From Pirellulales bacterium (GTDB taxonomy: Bacteria; Planctomycetota; Planctomycetia; Pirellulales; JACPPG01): DNA of 64,000 nucleotides. A program made the translations under genes and the position numbers. Position 1 is the first letter of the stretch; the number at the start of each line of letters is the position of its first letter. The notes under the pieces are model-generated. The model was not told where the DNA came from. It did no database searches and saw only the letters and a program-made list of their open reading frames with translations. The DNA is taken from NCBI GenBank assembly GCA_035546535.1, contig DASZWQ010000107.1, positions 1 to 64,000 on the forward strand. Reading direction: 5' to 3'. Positions 54,285-63,868 of this stretch are shown one piece after another.

Positions 54285-55418
54285 ATGATCCGTTTATTCA
54301 AGAAAGTGAAGACGTTTCTGCGCGGGGACGCCGGCTCGTCGTCGCTGGAGTTTCTCAACTCCGTCGAACGGATGCGTGGCATTCTCGATCGCGAGCGCAT
54401 GCGCGCCGATCGCGGCAATACGATGTTCACACTGGTGACGTTCACATTTCCCGAGAACGTCGCGGTGGAGGGTCTTGTCGCGCTCGGACGGATCGCGCTG
54501 GAGAGGATTCGCACGACCGATGACGTGGGACTGTTAGGGCCGCACTGCATCGGCGTGGTGCTGCCGGAAACGTCGGCCGGCGGCGCGTGGCGCGTGGCCG
54601 ACGATATTTGCTCGAAGCTGCCGACCATTTGGCCACGGCCGCAATGCGACGTCTACGTTCACCCGGCCGGCCGCAAGCCTTCGTCCGAGGACGACCATGG
54701 GCAACGCGACCAGCGTGGCAACGGTCGCGCCGCGCGCGACGACGGCGAACTGGCCCCTGTGGGTGCCGACGAAGACGACCCGCGGGCGGCGCAAGCCATC
54801 CAGTTCTTCTTCGTGCAACCGATGCCGCGCTGGAAACGCGCGATCGACCTTTTCGGATCGGTGACGGCGCTTGTGATCTTGTCGCCGCTTTTGCTGGTCG
54901 CTGCGGTGGCCATCAAGCTGACGTCGCCCGGCCCGGTGTTCTTCACGCAGATGCGTGGCGGCCTGGGCGGCCGGCCATTCAAGATCTACAAGTTTCGCAC
55001 GATGTGCGTCGACGCCGAGCAGAAGAAGCAATCGCTGCGCAAGTTCAGCGAGCAGAGCGGCCCTGCGTTCAAGATGAAGAACGATCCGCGGATCACGCGG
55101 TTGGGCAGCTTCTTGCGGAAGACGAGCATCGATGAACTGCCGCAGTTGATCAACGTGGTGCTGGGTGACATGTCGCTGGTGGGGCCCAGGCCCTTGCCCT
55201 GCGACGAGTCGGACCGTTGCTTGCCGTGGCAACAGCGCCGGCTGGACGTCACGCCGGGATTGACGTGCATTTGGCAAGTCGAGGGGCGCTCGCGGGTTTC
55301 GTTTGACGATTGGGCTCGCATGGACGTGCGATACATCCAATCGCGGTCGCTAGTCAAGGACGCCAAACTGATCGCCCAGACGCTCCCTGCAGTGGTGCTG
55401 CGCAAGGGGGCCTGCTGA
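54285..55418 (+). CDS. Sugar phosphotransferase with an extra N-terminal domain
   Basis: A 377-residue protein. The C-terminal ~200 residues are a polyprenyl-phosphate sugar-1-phosphate transferase (WbaP/WcaJ, initiating EPS repeat synthesis): membrane helix FGSVTALVILSPLLLVAAVAIKL, FKIYKFRTM, the catalytic RKTSIDELPQLINVVLGDMSLVGPRP, and TPGLTCIWQVEGRS. The N-terminal ~115 residues instead resemble a divergent GGDEF-like alpha/beta domain (FTLVTFTFPENVAVEGLVAL, GPHCIGVVLPETSAGGAWRV), lacking the GGDEF signature. The function of this part is not known. Confidence 0.87.
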   Translation: MIRLFKKVKTFLRGDAGSSSLEFLNSVERMRGILDRERMRADRGNTMFTLVTFTFPENVAVEGLVALGRIALERIRTTDDVGLLGPHCIGVVLPETSAGGAWRVADDICSKLPTIWPRPQCDVYVHPAGRKPSSEDDHGQRDQRGNGRAARDDGELAPVGADEDDPRAAQAIQFFFVQPMPRWKRAIDLFGSVTALVILSPLLLVAAVAIKLTSPGPVFFTQMRGGLGGRPFKIYKFRTMCVDAEQKKQSLRKFSEQSGPAFKMKNDPRITRLGSFLRKTSIDELPQLINVVLGDMSLVGPRPLPCDESDRCLPWQQRRLDVTPGLTCIWQVEGRSRVSFDDWARMDVRYIQSRSLVKDAKLIAQTLPAVVLRKGAC

Positions 55419-55454
55419 TTGGCATCCGCGCCGCGGCCTGATGTGGAGCTGGTA

Positions 55455-57713
55455 ATGAGCGAGAACTCGAAGACCGCGCAGCCGCGGCTCCTCTTGGTTG
55501 CCTTTGAGTGCAGTCCCAAGCATGGCTCGGAATGGGCCAACGGTTGGAATCGTGCGCTGCAAGCCGCTCGCCGCTATGAAACCTGCGTAGTGACCCGCGG
55601 CGACGACCAGGAGCGCGAAATTCGCGAATACCTGGCCAGGCACGGCGCCATCCCGAATCTACGCTTCGAATTCCTCTCCTGTCCCGGCTTCGGCGGCCAC
55701 CCGGTCCACGTGGGCGGGCGGCGCTGGATGGCCTACAGCAAATGGCAGCGCGCCGTTTTCGCGCGGGTTCAGGAACTTCACGCGATCCAACGCTTCGATC
55801 TCTTTCACCAGGTGACCAACACCGGCTTTCGCGAGCCCGGTCACCTGTGGCAGCTCGACGCGCCGTTTGTGTGGGGGCCGATCGGCGGATTGCACAACTA
55901 TCCGTGGCGGTTTCTCGGCGAAGCGGGCTTGCGCGGAGCGGCCACCGAGGGGCTGCGGAACGTGGCCAACACGTTTCAGTTGTATGGCAGCCGCCGCGGT
56001 CGGAAAGCGGCGCGACGCGCCAAGGCCGTGCTGGCGGCGAATTCGACAGGCTGTGAACAGTTTTATCGCGCCCGCGGCGTTCTGCCGCTTGAACTGTTGG
56101 ACGTCGGCATCGCCTCGGTCTCGGACGAGCCGCGACCGATTCGCCCGGCGGGCGAGCCCCTGCACATTCTCTGGTCGGGACAATTTGTTTCCCGCAAGGC
56201 GCTCTCGCTCTTGCTGAAAGCAGTTGCCCAGTTGCCTGGCGACGTCGATTACAAATTGCGTATCGTCGGTGGCGGCCCGCTCGAAGCGCGCTGGAAGCAT
56301 CTGGCCGAACGGCTGGGAGTCGCCCCGAAGATCGATTGGGTCGGCTGGCTGCCCCACGACCAGGCGCGCCGGCAATACGACTGGGCCGACGTCTTCGTCT
56401 TCACCAGCCTGCGCGATAATTCCGGCACCGTGATGTTGGAAGCGATGGCGGCCGGTTTGCCGGTCGTCTGTCTCGATCATCAAGGCGCCCGCGACATCGT
56501 CACAGCCGCGTCCGGCATCAAGATTCCGCCGCACCATCCGCGCCAAGTTGTCGCCGAACTGGCGGCGGCTTTGGTCGAGCTGGCGACCAACGTCCCACGG
56601 CGCGAGCAGCTCGGCGCGGGCGCGCACGAGCGCGCCAAAGATTATTTGTGGGACAACCTGGGCCGACAGACCGCGGTTGCCTATCGAGAAGTCCTGGCCG
56701 ATGCCGCGCACGCACCGCGCAGCGTGAAGCGGCAATCTGCGCCGCCGCGTTCGCAGCGCGTGAAGCTCGCCGCCCGTGAGGCCGCGGTGTGGGCGATTTG
56801 TCGCGCCGCCGCCTGCCAGCAGGCGTTCCACGGACGCCGCCCGGGCAACGACTTCGGTATCCTCACTTATCATCGCGTGACCGATCGCGTGCCCGGTTTT
56901 GCGGCGCCCACGTGGAACATTTCGCCCGCGCGCTTGCGGGAACAACTGGCCGGACTGCTGCGCCGTGGATTCAAGCCTCGGGCGTTGTCCGAGGTGCTCG
57001 AAGCGCGCACAAGCGGCGTCAAACTCCCCGAGGGTGTGTTCGTCGTCACCTTCGACGACGGCTACGAAAACAACTTCACCGATGCGCTGCCGGTGCTGGA
57101 AGAGCTGGGCGTGCCGGCCACGATTTTCCTGGCGACGTCGTTTCTCAATTCCACCTCGCCGTTTCCCTTTGACGACTGGTCGGGGCGCGGTCAGTGGGGC
57201 GTGCCGGTCAGCTCGTGGCGTCCGCTTGAATCCGGGCAATGCCGCAAGCTGCTCGATTCGGGCCTGATCGAATTAGGGACGCACACGCACACCCATCAAC
57301 GATTCTTGCAGCGGATCGATGATTTTCGCGCCGACATGCAAGCCAGCATCGAGCTACTGCACGATGCATTCGGCGTGCGCCGGCCGACGTTCGCGTTTCC
57401 CCATGGGATTCACGATTCGTCGATGCTCGACGTGGTGCGTGACTTAGGTATTCGCGCCGCATTGACGACAGTGCCTGGCTTAATCGACATTTCCTCCGAC
57501 CCGCTCGGCTGGGGGCGTTTCAGCGTGGAGAGCCACGACACGGCTGCCACGCTGGCCGGAAAGTTGGGTGGCTGGTACACCCCGCTCACGCACAGGCTGC
57601 GCAGCCTGGGCCGCTCGCCGGCTCGGAAAACCACCCGATCCTCGATCATCGCCACGGTGCCTGCACCGGAAGTCGAAGCTCCGGTCGAGGAAGCGCTCGT
57701 GGCGTGCGATTGA
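55455..57713 (+). CDS. Fused GT4 glycosyltransferase and polysaccharide deacetylase
   Basis: A 752-residue protein (ATG at 55455; a TTG at 55419 is in the same frame). Residues 1-425 form a GT-B fold glycosyltransferase of family 4: LLLVAFECSPKHGSEWANG, ILWSGQFVSRKALSLLLKAV, and the C-terminal donor motif NSGTVMLEAMAAGLPVVCLDHQG. After a linker of about 50 residues, a NodB-type deacetylase follows: GILTYHRVTD, the metal motif TFDDGYENN (residues 532-540), HTHTHQRF (610-617) and the FAFPHG block. The fusion joins sugar addition and deacetylation. The two halves are usually separate genes. Confidence 0.9.
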   Translation: MSENSKTAQPRLLLVAFECSPKHGSEWANGWNRALQAARRYETCVVTRGDDQEREIREYLARHGAIPNLRFEFLSCPGFGGHPVHVGGRRWMAYSKWQRAVFARVQELHAIQRFDLFHQVTNTGFREPGHLWQLDAPFVWGPIGGLHNYPWRFLGEAGLRGAATEGLRNVANTFQLYGSRRGRKAARRAKAVLAANSTGCEQFYRARGVLPLELLDVGIASVSDEPRPIRPAGEPLHILWSGQFVSRKALSLLLKAVAQLPGDVDYKLRIVGGGPLEARWKHLAERLGVAPKIDWVGWLPHDQARRQYDWADVFVFTSLRDNSGTVMLEAMAAGLPVVCLDHQGARDIVTAASGIKIPPHHPRQVVAELAAALVELATNVPRREQLGAGAHERAKDYLWDNLGRQTAVAYREVLADAAHAPRSVKRQSAPPRSQRVKLAAREAAVWAICRAAACQQAFHGRRPGNDFGILTYHRVTDRVPGFAAPTWNISPARLREQLAGLLRRGFKPRALSEVLEARTSGVKLPEGVFVVTFDDGYENNFTDALPVLEELGVPATIFLATSFLNSTSPFPFDDWSGRGQWGVPVSSWRPLESGQCRKLLDSGLIELGTHTHTHQRFLQRIDDFRADMQASIELLHDAFGVRRPTFAFPHGIHDSSMLDVVRDLGIRAALTTVPGLIDISSDPLGWGRFSVESHDTAATLAGKLGGWYTPLTHRLRSLGRSPARKTTRSSIIATVPAPEVEAPVEEALVACD

Positions 57714-57774
57714 GCGTCGCGGCGCGCAAGTTCAGAAAACCTTCGATGACTCGCAAAGAAGCAGTTGCCTCACT

Positions 57775-59130
57775 ATGCAGGTGAATGCGGTCGAAACGCC
57801 GAACGTCATGAGCGCCGTGGATTCGTCCGAAACGGCCGCGATCGGTTCGCGCGCGCGACAGCTGCTCGCCACGCATGCGGATACGATCAAGGGGCTCTTG
57901 TCGATCATCGACCAGGCCATCTTCAGCGGCACCAGCTTCGTCACGGCCGTCATCGTCGGCCGCGCGACGACACCCGACGTACTCGGTTTGTATTACCTGA
58001 CGTTGACGATCGCCTACGTCGCGATAGGCATCCAGGAATGCATGATCGCGGTTCCGTACGCCATTCTGTCCCCACGGCGGCGCGGGCGTGAGCTGGCCGA
58101 ATACACGGCCAGCACCTGGATCCACTATTTCTCCTGGAGCGCGCTGTGTCTTGGCGGGCTGCTTGTGGCCCTGTTGACGGTCTCGTTGACGGGCGGCGCC
58201 ACGATCACGCCGGGCTTGCAAGTGTTGACCTTCACGCTGCCGGTCCTTTTGTTGCGCGAAAGTATTCGCCGCTTTGCTTTCGCGCGATTGCGCTTGACCG
58301 TAGCCATCATGCTCGATGCCACGGTCGCGTTCGTGCAATTGGCCGGCCTGCTGTCGCTGTGGTATCTCGGCGATATTTCGCTGTTCGCCATATTCGGCAC
58401 GATGACGATTGCCTGCGCCGTGGCCATTTTCGGCTGGTTGAGCGTCAACCGCCCCCGGAAGATCCTGGTATCACGCCGGGCGTTGGTCGACTGGCGCCAT
58501 AACTGGTCGATCGCGCAATGGTCGCTGGCCAGCTTCATGCTCAGCAACACCATTCCCTTCATCATGCCCTGGATCGTGGCCGTGGTGTCGGGGAATGCGG
58601 CGGCCGGAATCTTCGGAGCGTCGGCGACGCTGATCGGCATGACGAACGTGCTCGTGCTGGGGGCCAGCAATTTTCTCATGCCCAAGGCGGCTTCGTCGTT
58701 CGCCTCGCGCGGTGCGGCGGGGCTCAGCCGTGTGTTGATCGCGATGGCGCTGTTGTTCGTCGTCGTTATCGGATCGTTCTTCGCCGCGATATTCGTCAGT
58801 GGTGACTGGCTGGCGGTCTTCGTCTACGGCGCCGAATTCCACGGCACAGGGGGCGTCCAAGCGACTTTGGCGGCCAACATGCTGGCAGGCAGCTTGGGAA
58901 TGATCGCCGCGCAGGGGCTGTTGGTGATCGGGCGGCAGAGAGTCAATTTCCTGATCGATATCGGTCTGTTTTCCATCACCATGATCAGCGCCGCGCTGCT
59001 CGTGCCGGAATGGGGACCTTTAGGGGCGGCGTTGGCTTCGCTCGCCGGCGGTACGGCCAGCACCTCGGTGCGAGCGATCCTGTTGGGCCGAGCTTTGCAC
59101 GGAATGAGAGGGACGGTCGAGACGCGTTGA
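57775..59130 (+). CDS. Wzx-like polysaccharide flippase
   Basis: A 451-residue integral membrane protein with about 12 to 14 hydrophobic segments, starting at the ATG at 57775. An open frame to 57568 lies within the previous gene and is not used. The MATE/Wzx topology is visible from IIDQAIFSGTSFVTAVIVGR through FGASATLIGMTNVLVLGASN to LGAALASLAGGTASTSVRAIL. It probably flips the lipid-linked repeat across the inner membrane. The gene is 62 bases after the fused transferase gene and overlaps no other. Confidence 0.88.
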   Translation: MQVNAVETPNVMSAVDSSETAAIGSRARQLLATHADTIKGLLSIIDQAIFSGTSFVTAVIVGRATTPDVLGLYYLTLTIAYVAIGIQECMIAVPYAILSPRRRGRELAEYTASTWIHYFSWSALCLGGLLVALLTVSLTGGATITPGLQVLTFTLPVLLLRESIRRFAFARLRLTVAIMLDATVAFVQLAGLLSLWYLGDISLFAIFGTMTIACAVAIFGWLSVNRPRKILVSRRALVDWRHNWSIAQWSLASFMLSNTIPFIMPWIVAVVSGNAAAGIFGASATLIGMTNVLVLGASNFLMPKAASSFASRGAAGLSRVLIAMALLFVVVIGSFFAAIFVSGDWLAVFVYGAEFHGTGGVQATLAANMLAGSLGMIAAQGLLVIGRQRVNFLIDIGLFSITMISAALLVPEWGPLGAALASLAGGTASTSVRAILLGRALHGMRGTVETR

Positions 59131-59165
59131 TCACAGTTCGGGGCGATACAACGCAGAGACAAGTC

Positions 59166-60269
59166 ATGCAGATTCGTACCACGACACCACTACAGTTGAC
59201 GTCCGACGAGATCGGAGCGTGGACCACGATGCAGCGCGCCAATCCAATGCTCGCCAGTCCGTATTTCTGCGCTGAGTTCACGCAAGCCACGGCGCTTGCG
59301 CGCCATGACGTGGAAGTGGCGGTGCTCGAGATCGGCGGGCGTCCCGTCGGGTTTTTTCCCTACCAGCGTTCGCGCTGGAACGTCGGCCGTTCGGTCGCCG
59401 GCCGGCTGTCGGATTTTCAGGCCATGATCTGCTACCCGGGGCTGCAATACGATCCCGCGGCGGTGCTGCGCGGATGCGGCTTATCGGCCTGGCATTTCGA
59501 TCATCTGCTCGATCCGCAGCGGAATTTCCAGGACTTCGTGTGGCGCGATGCCGACTCACCGCACATCGTTCTCGGCACTGGCATCGAGGACTATTTCGAA
59601 GGGCAGAAGAACGGCAAGAGCCTGCGGTCGGAGTACGGACAGCGCAAACGCAAGATCGAGCGCGAGGTAGGACCGTTGCGCCTGGAAACCGACGTGACGG
59701 ACCGGTCCATCATCGCCACCTGTTTTCGCTGGAAAGTAGAACAGTATCTGCGGACGGGTACGCCGAATGTGTTTGCCTATCGTTGGGTCCTGGATCTGTT
59801 CGACGCGATTTTGTCGCTCCGCAACGACAATTTCTCGTCGATGGTGTCGGTGCTGTATGCCGGCAGCACGATCGCGGCGGTGAATTTCTGCCTCCGCTCG
59901 CGCGACATCCTGCATGCCTGGTTTCCAGCTTACAACATGGACCTGGCCAGGTACTCGCCGGGCACCTTGCAATGGTTCGAGATGATCGATGCGCTCCCCA
60001 AGCTCGGTTTCCGCCGCATCGACTTGGGCAAGGGCCCCGAACAGTTCAAGCGGCGTTTCATGAACGGCGCCGTCCGGGTGGCCGAAGGCACGGTCGACCT
60101 CCGACCGATGCAGCTGCTCTTCCGCCGTGTCTGGCAGCGGGCGCGCGATCGGATTCGAGATTCTCGCCTGTACGGCCCGGCGCGGACGCCGGCCGCATTC
60201 CTCTACCGACTCAATCACTGGCTGGAGCACCGCTACGTGCGGTCAAGCCGTGGCACTTTAACCAAGTGA
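59166..60269 (+). CDS. CelD/BcsL-type GNAT acetyltransferase of the EPS locus
   Basis: A 367-residue paralogue of the protein at 39141. Motifs are SEYGQRKRKIEREVGPLRLE, FRWKVEQYLRTGTPNVFA, VSVLYAGSTIAAVNFCLRSR and RIDLGKGPEQFKRRFM. The double-GNAT fold suggests acylation of a sugar or precursor lipid in exopolysaccharide synthesis. The ATG at 59166 is chosen; the frame is open to 59010 within the flippase gene. The following gene begins seven bases after the stop. Confidence 0.85.
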   Translation: MQIRTTTPLQLTSDEIGAWTTMQRANPMLASPYFCAEFTQATALARHDVEVAVLEIGGRPVGFFPYQRSRWNVGRSVAGRLSDFQAMICYPGLQYDPAAVLRGCGLSAWHFDHLLDPQRNFQDFVWRDADSPHIVLGTGIEDYFEGQKNGKSLRSEYGQRKRKIEREVGPLRLETDVTDRSIIATCFRWKVEQYLRTGTPNVFAYRWVLDLFDAILSLRNDNFSSMVSVLYAGSTIAAVNFCLRSRDILHAWFPAYNMDLARYSPGTLQWFEMIDALPKLGFRRIDLGKGPEQFKRRFMNGAVRVAEGTVDLRPMQLLFRRVWQRARDRIRDSRLYGPARTPAAFLYRLNHWLEHRYVRSSRGTLTK

Positions 60270-60276
60270 ACGTGCG

Positions 60277-61512
60277 ATGAACGTCTTCAAGAAAATCGGC
60301 CTCTGGTACGTCCTGGCAACGCCCATCCTGGCAGGCTTTTCGACATTCGAGTTCAAGGCCGACGAAGGTTTTACCGTCACCGGTCTGATCTGGGTGTTGC
60401 AGTTCGCCACCGGCGTGCTGTTGTTGCCGTTCGTCTGGTCGTCAGACGATCATCGCGGCGATTTGCGCGCCTGGTGGCCGTGGCTGGGCTGGGCGGCCAT
60501 CCTTTTCATGTCGATCGCCTGGTGCGGCAATCTCGGCCGGCGGAATATTCAAGAGGCGATGCAGTTGTGCATGCCCGTCGTCGTGGGAATGGTCGCCGCG
60601 TCGGTGATCCGCAGCCGTAACGATCTGCGCTGGTTCCTGGGAACCTTCAACGTCGCGATGGTGTTTCTCGCTCTCTTCACGTTGTTGTTCATTTCCGGCC
60701 GATTCGACGAGGAATGGATCTCGACCCGCGTTCGACCAGCGGCCTTGACCATGACGCTCATCGGCTGCGTGTACTTGTCTTACTATCCCCGCTACAAGAT
60801 CTTGCCGGTCTTGGGATGGGGAACCTGCATCCTGCTGACGCTGCTGACGCAAAGCCGCATGGCGACCATGACCTTGCTGGTCGCGCCGATCGTATTTCCG
60901 GTTTATCACCGCCGGTGGATCAACCTCGCCGCGGTGGTGGCTTTGGGATTCGTCGGGGTCGGTCTGTTCTACACGCCGATCATTCAAAAGAAATTCTTCG
61001 AGTCCGGGAGCGGCGGCATTACCGAAGCATTCTCGGGAGATTTCGCCGGCGCAGGCCGTTTCGAGGCGTGGCCCGAGATTTGGAAGGAGGCGTGGACCCA
61101 TCCGCTGCTCGGCGCCGGCGTAGGTTCGGCCTACGACTTCGTGCCGCAGGTCTGGGAGGACATTTTCCACGTACACAACGACTATTTGCGCGTGTTCTTC
61201 GAATTGGGGATCGTCGGCGAGGTGATCTTCGTCTTTGCCATGCTCTGGCAACTGGTCTTCCTCTATCGCCATACGCAAATCGCTCGTGGACTGACGCGCA
61301 GTACGTTCGTGGCGGCCTTCATGGGCTGGTGCGCCCTAATGATCAGCAGCGGCTCGGACAACACGATCATCTACAACATTTATTTCACCAATTTGCTGTT
61401 TGCCCTGATTGGAGCCGCCAACGGCGTCTTCCAGGCCAGCACGGCCGACGCCCACCTACCACAACCCGCGACCAGCGCGGACTTGACCAATATGCATTAC
61501 CGCCCCATTTGA
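60277..61512 (+). CDS. O-antigen ligase/Wzy polymerase family protein
   Basis: A 411-residue membrane protein with around ten transmembrane segments. The conserved periplasmic loop appears in the Wzy_C pattern PLLGAGVGSAYDFVPQV, with HNDYLRVFFELGIVGEVIFVF after it. A long loop in the middle carries QSRMATMTLLVAPIVF. Members either polymerise repeat units or ligate polysaccharide; with Wzx, Wzz and Wza nearby, a polymerase is favoured. It starts seven bases after the acetyltransferase gene. Confidence 0.88.
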   Translation: MNVFKKIGLWYVLATPILAGFSTFEFKADEGFTVTGLIWVLQFATGVLLLPFVWSSDDHRGDLRAWWPWLGWAAILFMSIAWCGNLGRRNIQEAMQLCMPVVVGMVAASVIRSRNDLRWFLGTFNVAMVFLALFTLLFISGRFDEEWISTRVRPAALTMTLIGCVYLSYYPRYKILPVLGWGTCILLTLLTQSRMATMTLLVAPIVFPVYHRRWINLAAVVALGFVGVGLFYTPIIQKKFFESGSGGITEAFSGDFAGAGRFEAWPEIWKEAWTHPLLGAGVGSAYDFVPQVWEDIFHVHNDYLRVFFELGIVGEVIFVFAMLWQLVFLYRHTQIARGLTRSTFVAAFMGWCALMISSGSDNTIIYNIYFTNLLFALIGAANGVFQASTADAHLPQPATSADLTNMHYRPI

Positions 61513-61541
61513 TCGACGCCCACCACAAGGAAATGCGGACA

Positions 61542-62585
61542 ATGTCTCGACACCAAACTTTGCCCATGACCGTAAGTCTGATCATTCCGACGTACAATCG
61601 CGCGCACATGATCACGGCGGCGATTCGCAGTGCCCTGGCGCAGACGCGCGTGCCGGACGAGATCGTCGTGGTCGACGACGGATCGACCGACAATACGGTC
61701 GAGGTGCTGGAGCAATTCGCTCCGCTGGTGCGCATCGTGCGGCAGCCGAACCGCGGTCGATCGTCCGCGCGCAACAACGGTATTCGCAATGCCAAGGGCG
61801 ACGCCGTGTTGTTTCTCGATTCGGACGACATGCTGATGCCTCGCGCCGTGGACGCTTGCGTCGCGGTCCTCGAGCGGCGCCCGGAAATCGACGTGGTATA
61901 CGGCGACGCGGAACTGGTCGACGTGCACGGAAACTTCCTGTGCAAGTACAGCGATCGCATGACCGGCGAACGACCCGTCGGCAACATCCTGGGCGAACTG
62001 GGACGGCGCTGCTGCCTGACCATGGTCACCATGGTGCGGAAGACCGCGCTCGTGGGTGTGGCTTTCGAAGAGGGAATGGAATTCGGCGAGGATTACGATT
62101 TCTGGCGGCAGTTGGCCGCGCGATCGCAATTCGCATACGTCGACGAGCCCTTGATGCGCTATCGTATCCATCCGGGCATGACCGTGACTTCGAACCCGAT
62201 CAAAACGCTCGACTCGGAGCTGGAAGTTCAGCGTCGGGTACACGCCATGCCGGAGTTCGCCTGTCTGCCGCGGCGCGTGCGTGCCATGGCCTATTCCTCG
62301 CACGGTGCGAAGCAAGCGATGCGCGATCGCGGGCGATTGGCGCGGGCGATGTTCTGGAAGGCGATCGTCACGGACCCGACTAGTTTGACGCCGTATGCGC
62401 TGTTGGGGCTGTCGCTGTTCGGCTTGCGACCGCTGCAGTACGCGATTCTCAAGCGCCGCAAGATGATGGGAGACAATATCGCCATCGAGGCCGGAACCAA
62501 GGCCATTGCACAACAGCGTGCCGTGCCGGCCGAGGACGCGTCCGATCACGATATGGCGGAGGTCGAGGAGCACATTTATGGTTAA
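61542..62585 (+). CDS. GT2 family glycosyltransferase
   Basis: A 347-residue GT-A enzyme. Start at the ATG at 61542, with AAGGAA about ten bases upstream; the ATG at 61533 is less well placed. VSLIIPTYNRAHMITAAIRS, IVVVDDGSTDNTVEVLEQF, GNRGRSSARNNGI-like NRGRSSARNNGIRNAKGD and the DxD in VLFLDSDDMLMPRA are diagnostic. A later Trp-containing segment GEDYDFWRQLA is also typical. The C-terminal 60 residues are an extension. It overlaps the next gene by eight bases (ATTTATGGTTAA), indicating translational coupling. Confidence 0.92.
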   Translation: MSRHQTLPMTVSLIIPTYNRAHMITAAIRSALAQTRVPDEIVVVDDGSTDNTVEVLEQFAPLVRIVRQPNRGRSSARNNGIRNAKGDAVLFLDSDDMLMPRAVDACVAVLERRPEIDVVYGDAELVDVHGNFLCKYSDRMTGERPVGNILGELGRRCCLTMVTMVRKTALVGVAFEEGMEFGEDYDFWRQLAARSQFAYVDEPLMRYRIHPGMTVTSNPIKTLDSELEVQRRVHAMPEFACLPRRVRAMAYSSHGAKQAMRDRGRLARAMFWKAIVTDPTSLTPYALLGLSLFGLRPLQYAILKRRKMMGDNIAIEAGTKAIAQQRAVPAEDASDHDMAEVEEHIYG

Positions 62586-63774
62586 GGTCCTTGTCGTCGG
62601 GCAGACCCCGCCGCCATACCTCGGCCAGCCGATCATGTTGCAGCGTTTGCTGGAGAGCAACATGGCGGACGTCGAGTTCCTTCACGTCGGCACGCGGCTG
62701 TCCACCGACTCGAACGAAGTGGGACGATTTCGCGTGGCCAAGGTGCTGACCTTGCTGCCGATCATCGCGCGCATCTGGTGGGCGCGGCTGGTTCATGGCG
62801 TGAAAGTGCTTTACTACCCGCCGGCAGGGCCGATTCGCGTCACGATGTTTCGCGACTTTGCCATCCTGCTTCCCACGCGGTGGTTGTTCTCGAAAACGAT
62901 CTTCCACTTTCATGCCAGCGGCATTTCCGAGATCTACGAACGCCTGCCGGCCTGGCAACGGTGGCTGTTTCGGTGCGCCTACTATCATCCCGCGGCTGGC
63001 GTGCGCTTATCGGAAACGACTCCCGACGATGCGCGCCGTTTGCGGGCCAAGTGCGAATACGTGATTCCCTACGGTATCGACGATCCTTGTCCCGCCGGCC
63101 CTCGCACCGACTTATCTCCGGTTACCGCCGAGCGCCCGCTGCGCATCCTCTTCGTGGCGATGCTGCGCGAATCGAAGGGCTTGCTGGTACTGATCGAGGC
63201 GGCCGCCCACCTGGCGGCGCGCGGCGTGCCCTTTCAGTTCGAAGTGATGGGGCAGTTCATCACGCCCGAATTCGGCGAACGCGTGCAGAAGCGTGTCGAG
63301 GAGTTAGGGTTGCAGGAAAAGGTGAAGTTCCTGGGAATGCTCACGGGGGATGAGAAGTTCGCGGCCTACGCGCGTGCGGACGTGTTTTCGCTGCCCACTT
63401 TCTACGAGTCGGAAGCGTTTCCCGTTGTGCTGCTCGAAGCGCTGGCCAATGGACTGCCGATCGTCTCGACGCGGTGGCGCGGAATTCCTTCGCTGGTCGA
63501 CGATGGCGAGACCGGATTCCTGGTGGAAACGCACGACCCGGAAGCCGTCGCCGCTCGACTGTCTCAACTGGCCGGCGATACGTCTCTGCGCGTGTCGATG
63601 GCGCGCGCCGCGCGTCGGCGATTCCTCGAAGACTACACGTTGTCGACGCACATCGCGCGCATGCGGGAAATGTTTCTGGAAGTCTCCGGCGAGACTCGGC
63701 GGGCGAGCGACGAGCCGCAAACATGCCCACAAGAAGTGCGTGAAACCGAAGCCGAGGTCGAGGCCCTTACCTAG
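62578..63774 (+). CDS. GT4 family glycosyltransferase
   Basis: A 398-residue GT-B enzyme starting at the ATG at 62578 inside the previous stop region. N-terminal VLVVGQTPPPYLGQPIML and IFHFHASGISEIYERLP, then the nucleotide-sugar half RILFVAMLRESKGLLVLIEA, SLPTFYESEAFPVVLLEALANGLPIVS and the GIPSLVDDGETGFLV block. The sequence FYESEAFPVVLLEA carries the EX7E acid/base pair typical of retaining GT4 enzymes. It ends the visible EPS unit. Confidence 0.92.
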   Translation: MVKVLVVGQTPPPYLGQPIMLQRLLESNMADVEFLHVGTRLSTDSNEVGRFRVAKVLTLLPIIARIWWARLVHGVKVLYYPPAGPIRVTMFRDFAILLPTRWLFSKTIFHFHASGISEIYERLPAWQRWLFRCAYYHPAAGVRLSETTPDDARRLRAKCEYVIPYGIDDPCPAGPRTDLSPVTAERPLRILFVAMLRESKGLLVLIEAAAHLAARGVPFQFEVMGQFITPEFGERVQKRVEELGLQEKVKFLGMLTGDEKFAAYARADVFSLPTFYESEAFPVVLLEALANGLPIVSTRWRGIPSLVDDGETGFLVETHDPEAVAARLSQLAGDTSLRVSMARAARRRFLEDYTLSTHIARMREMFLEVSGETRRASDEPQTCPQEVRETEAEVEALT

Positions 63775-63868
63775 CAAACCCAGCGAGCAACAGCACCGTG
63801 GGCCGCCGCGGCACATCGCGTCGACGTGAATCGACAGCTTGATCCTCCCCTACGAAGCGCGAAAAGTC

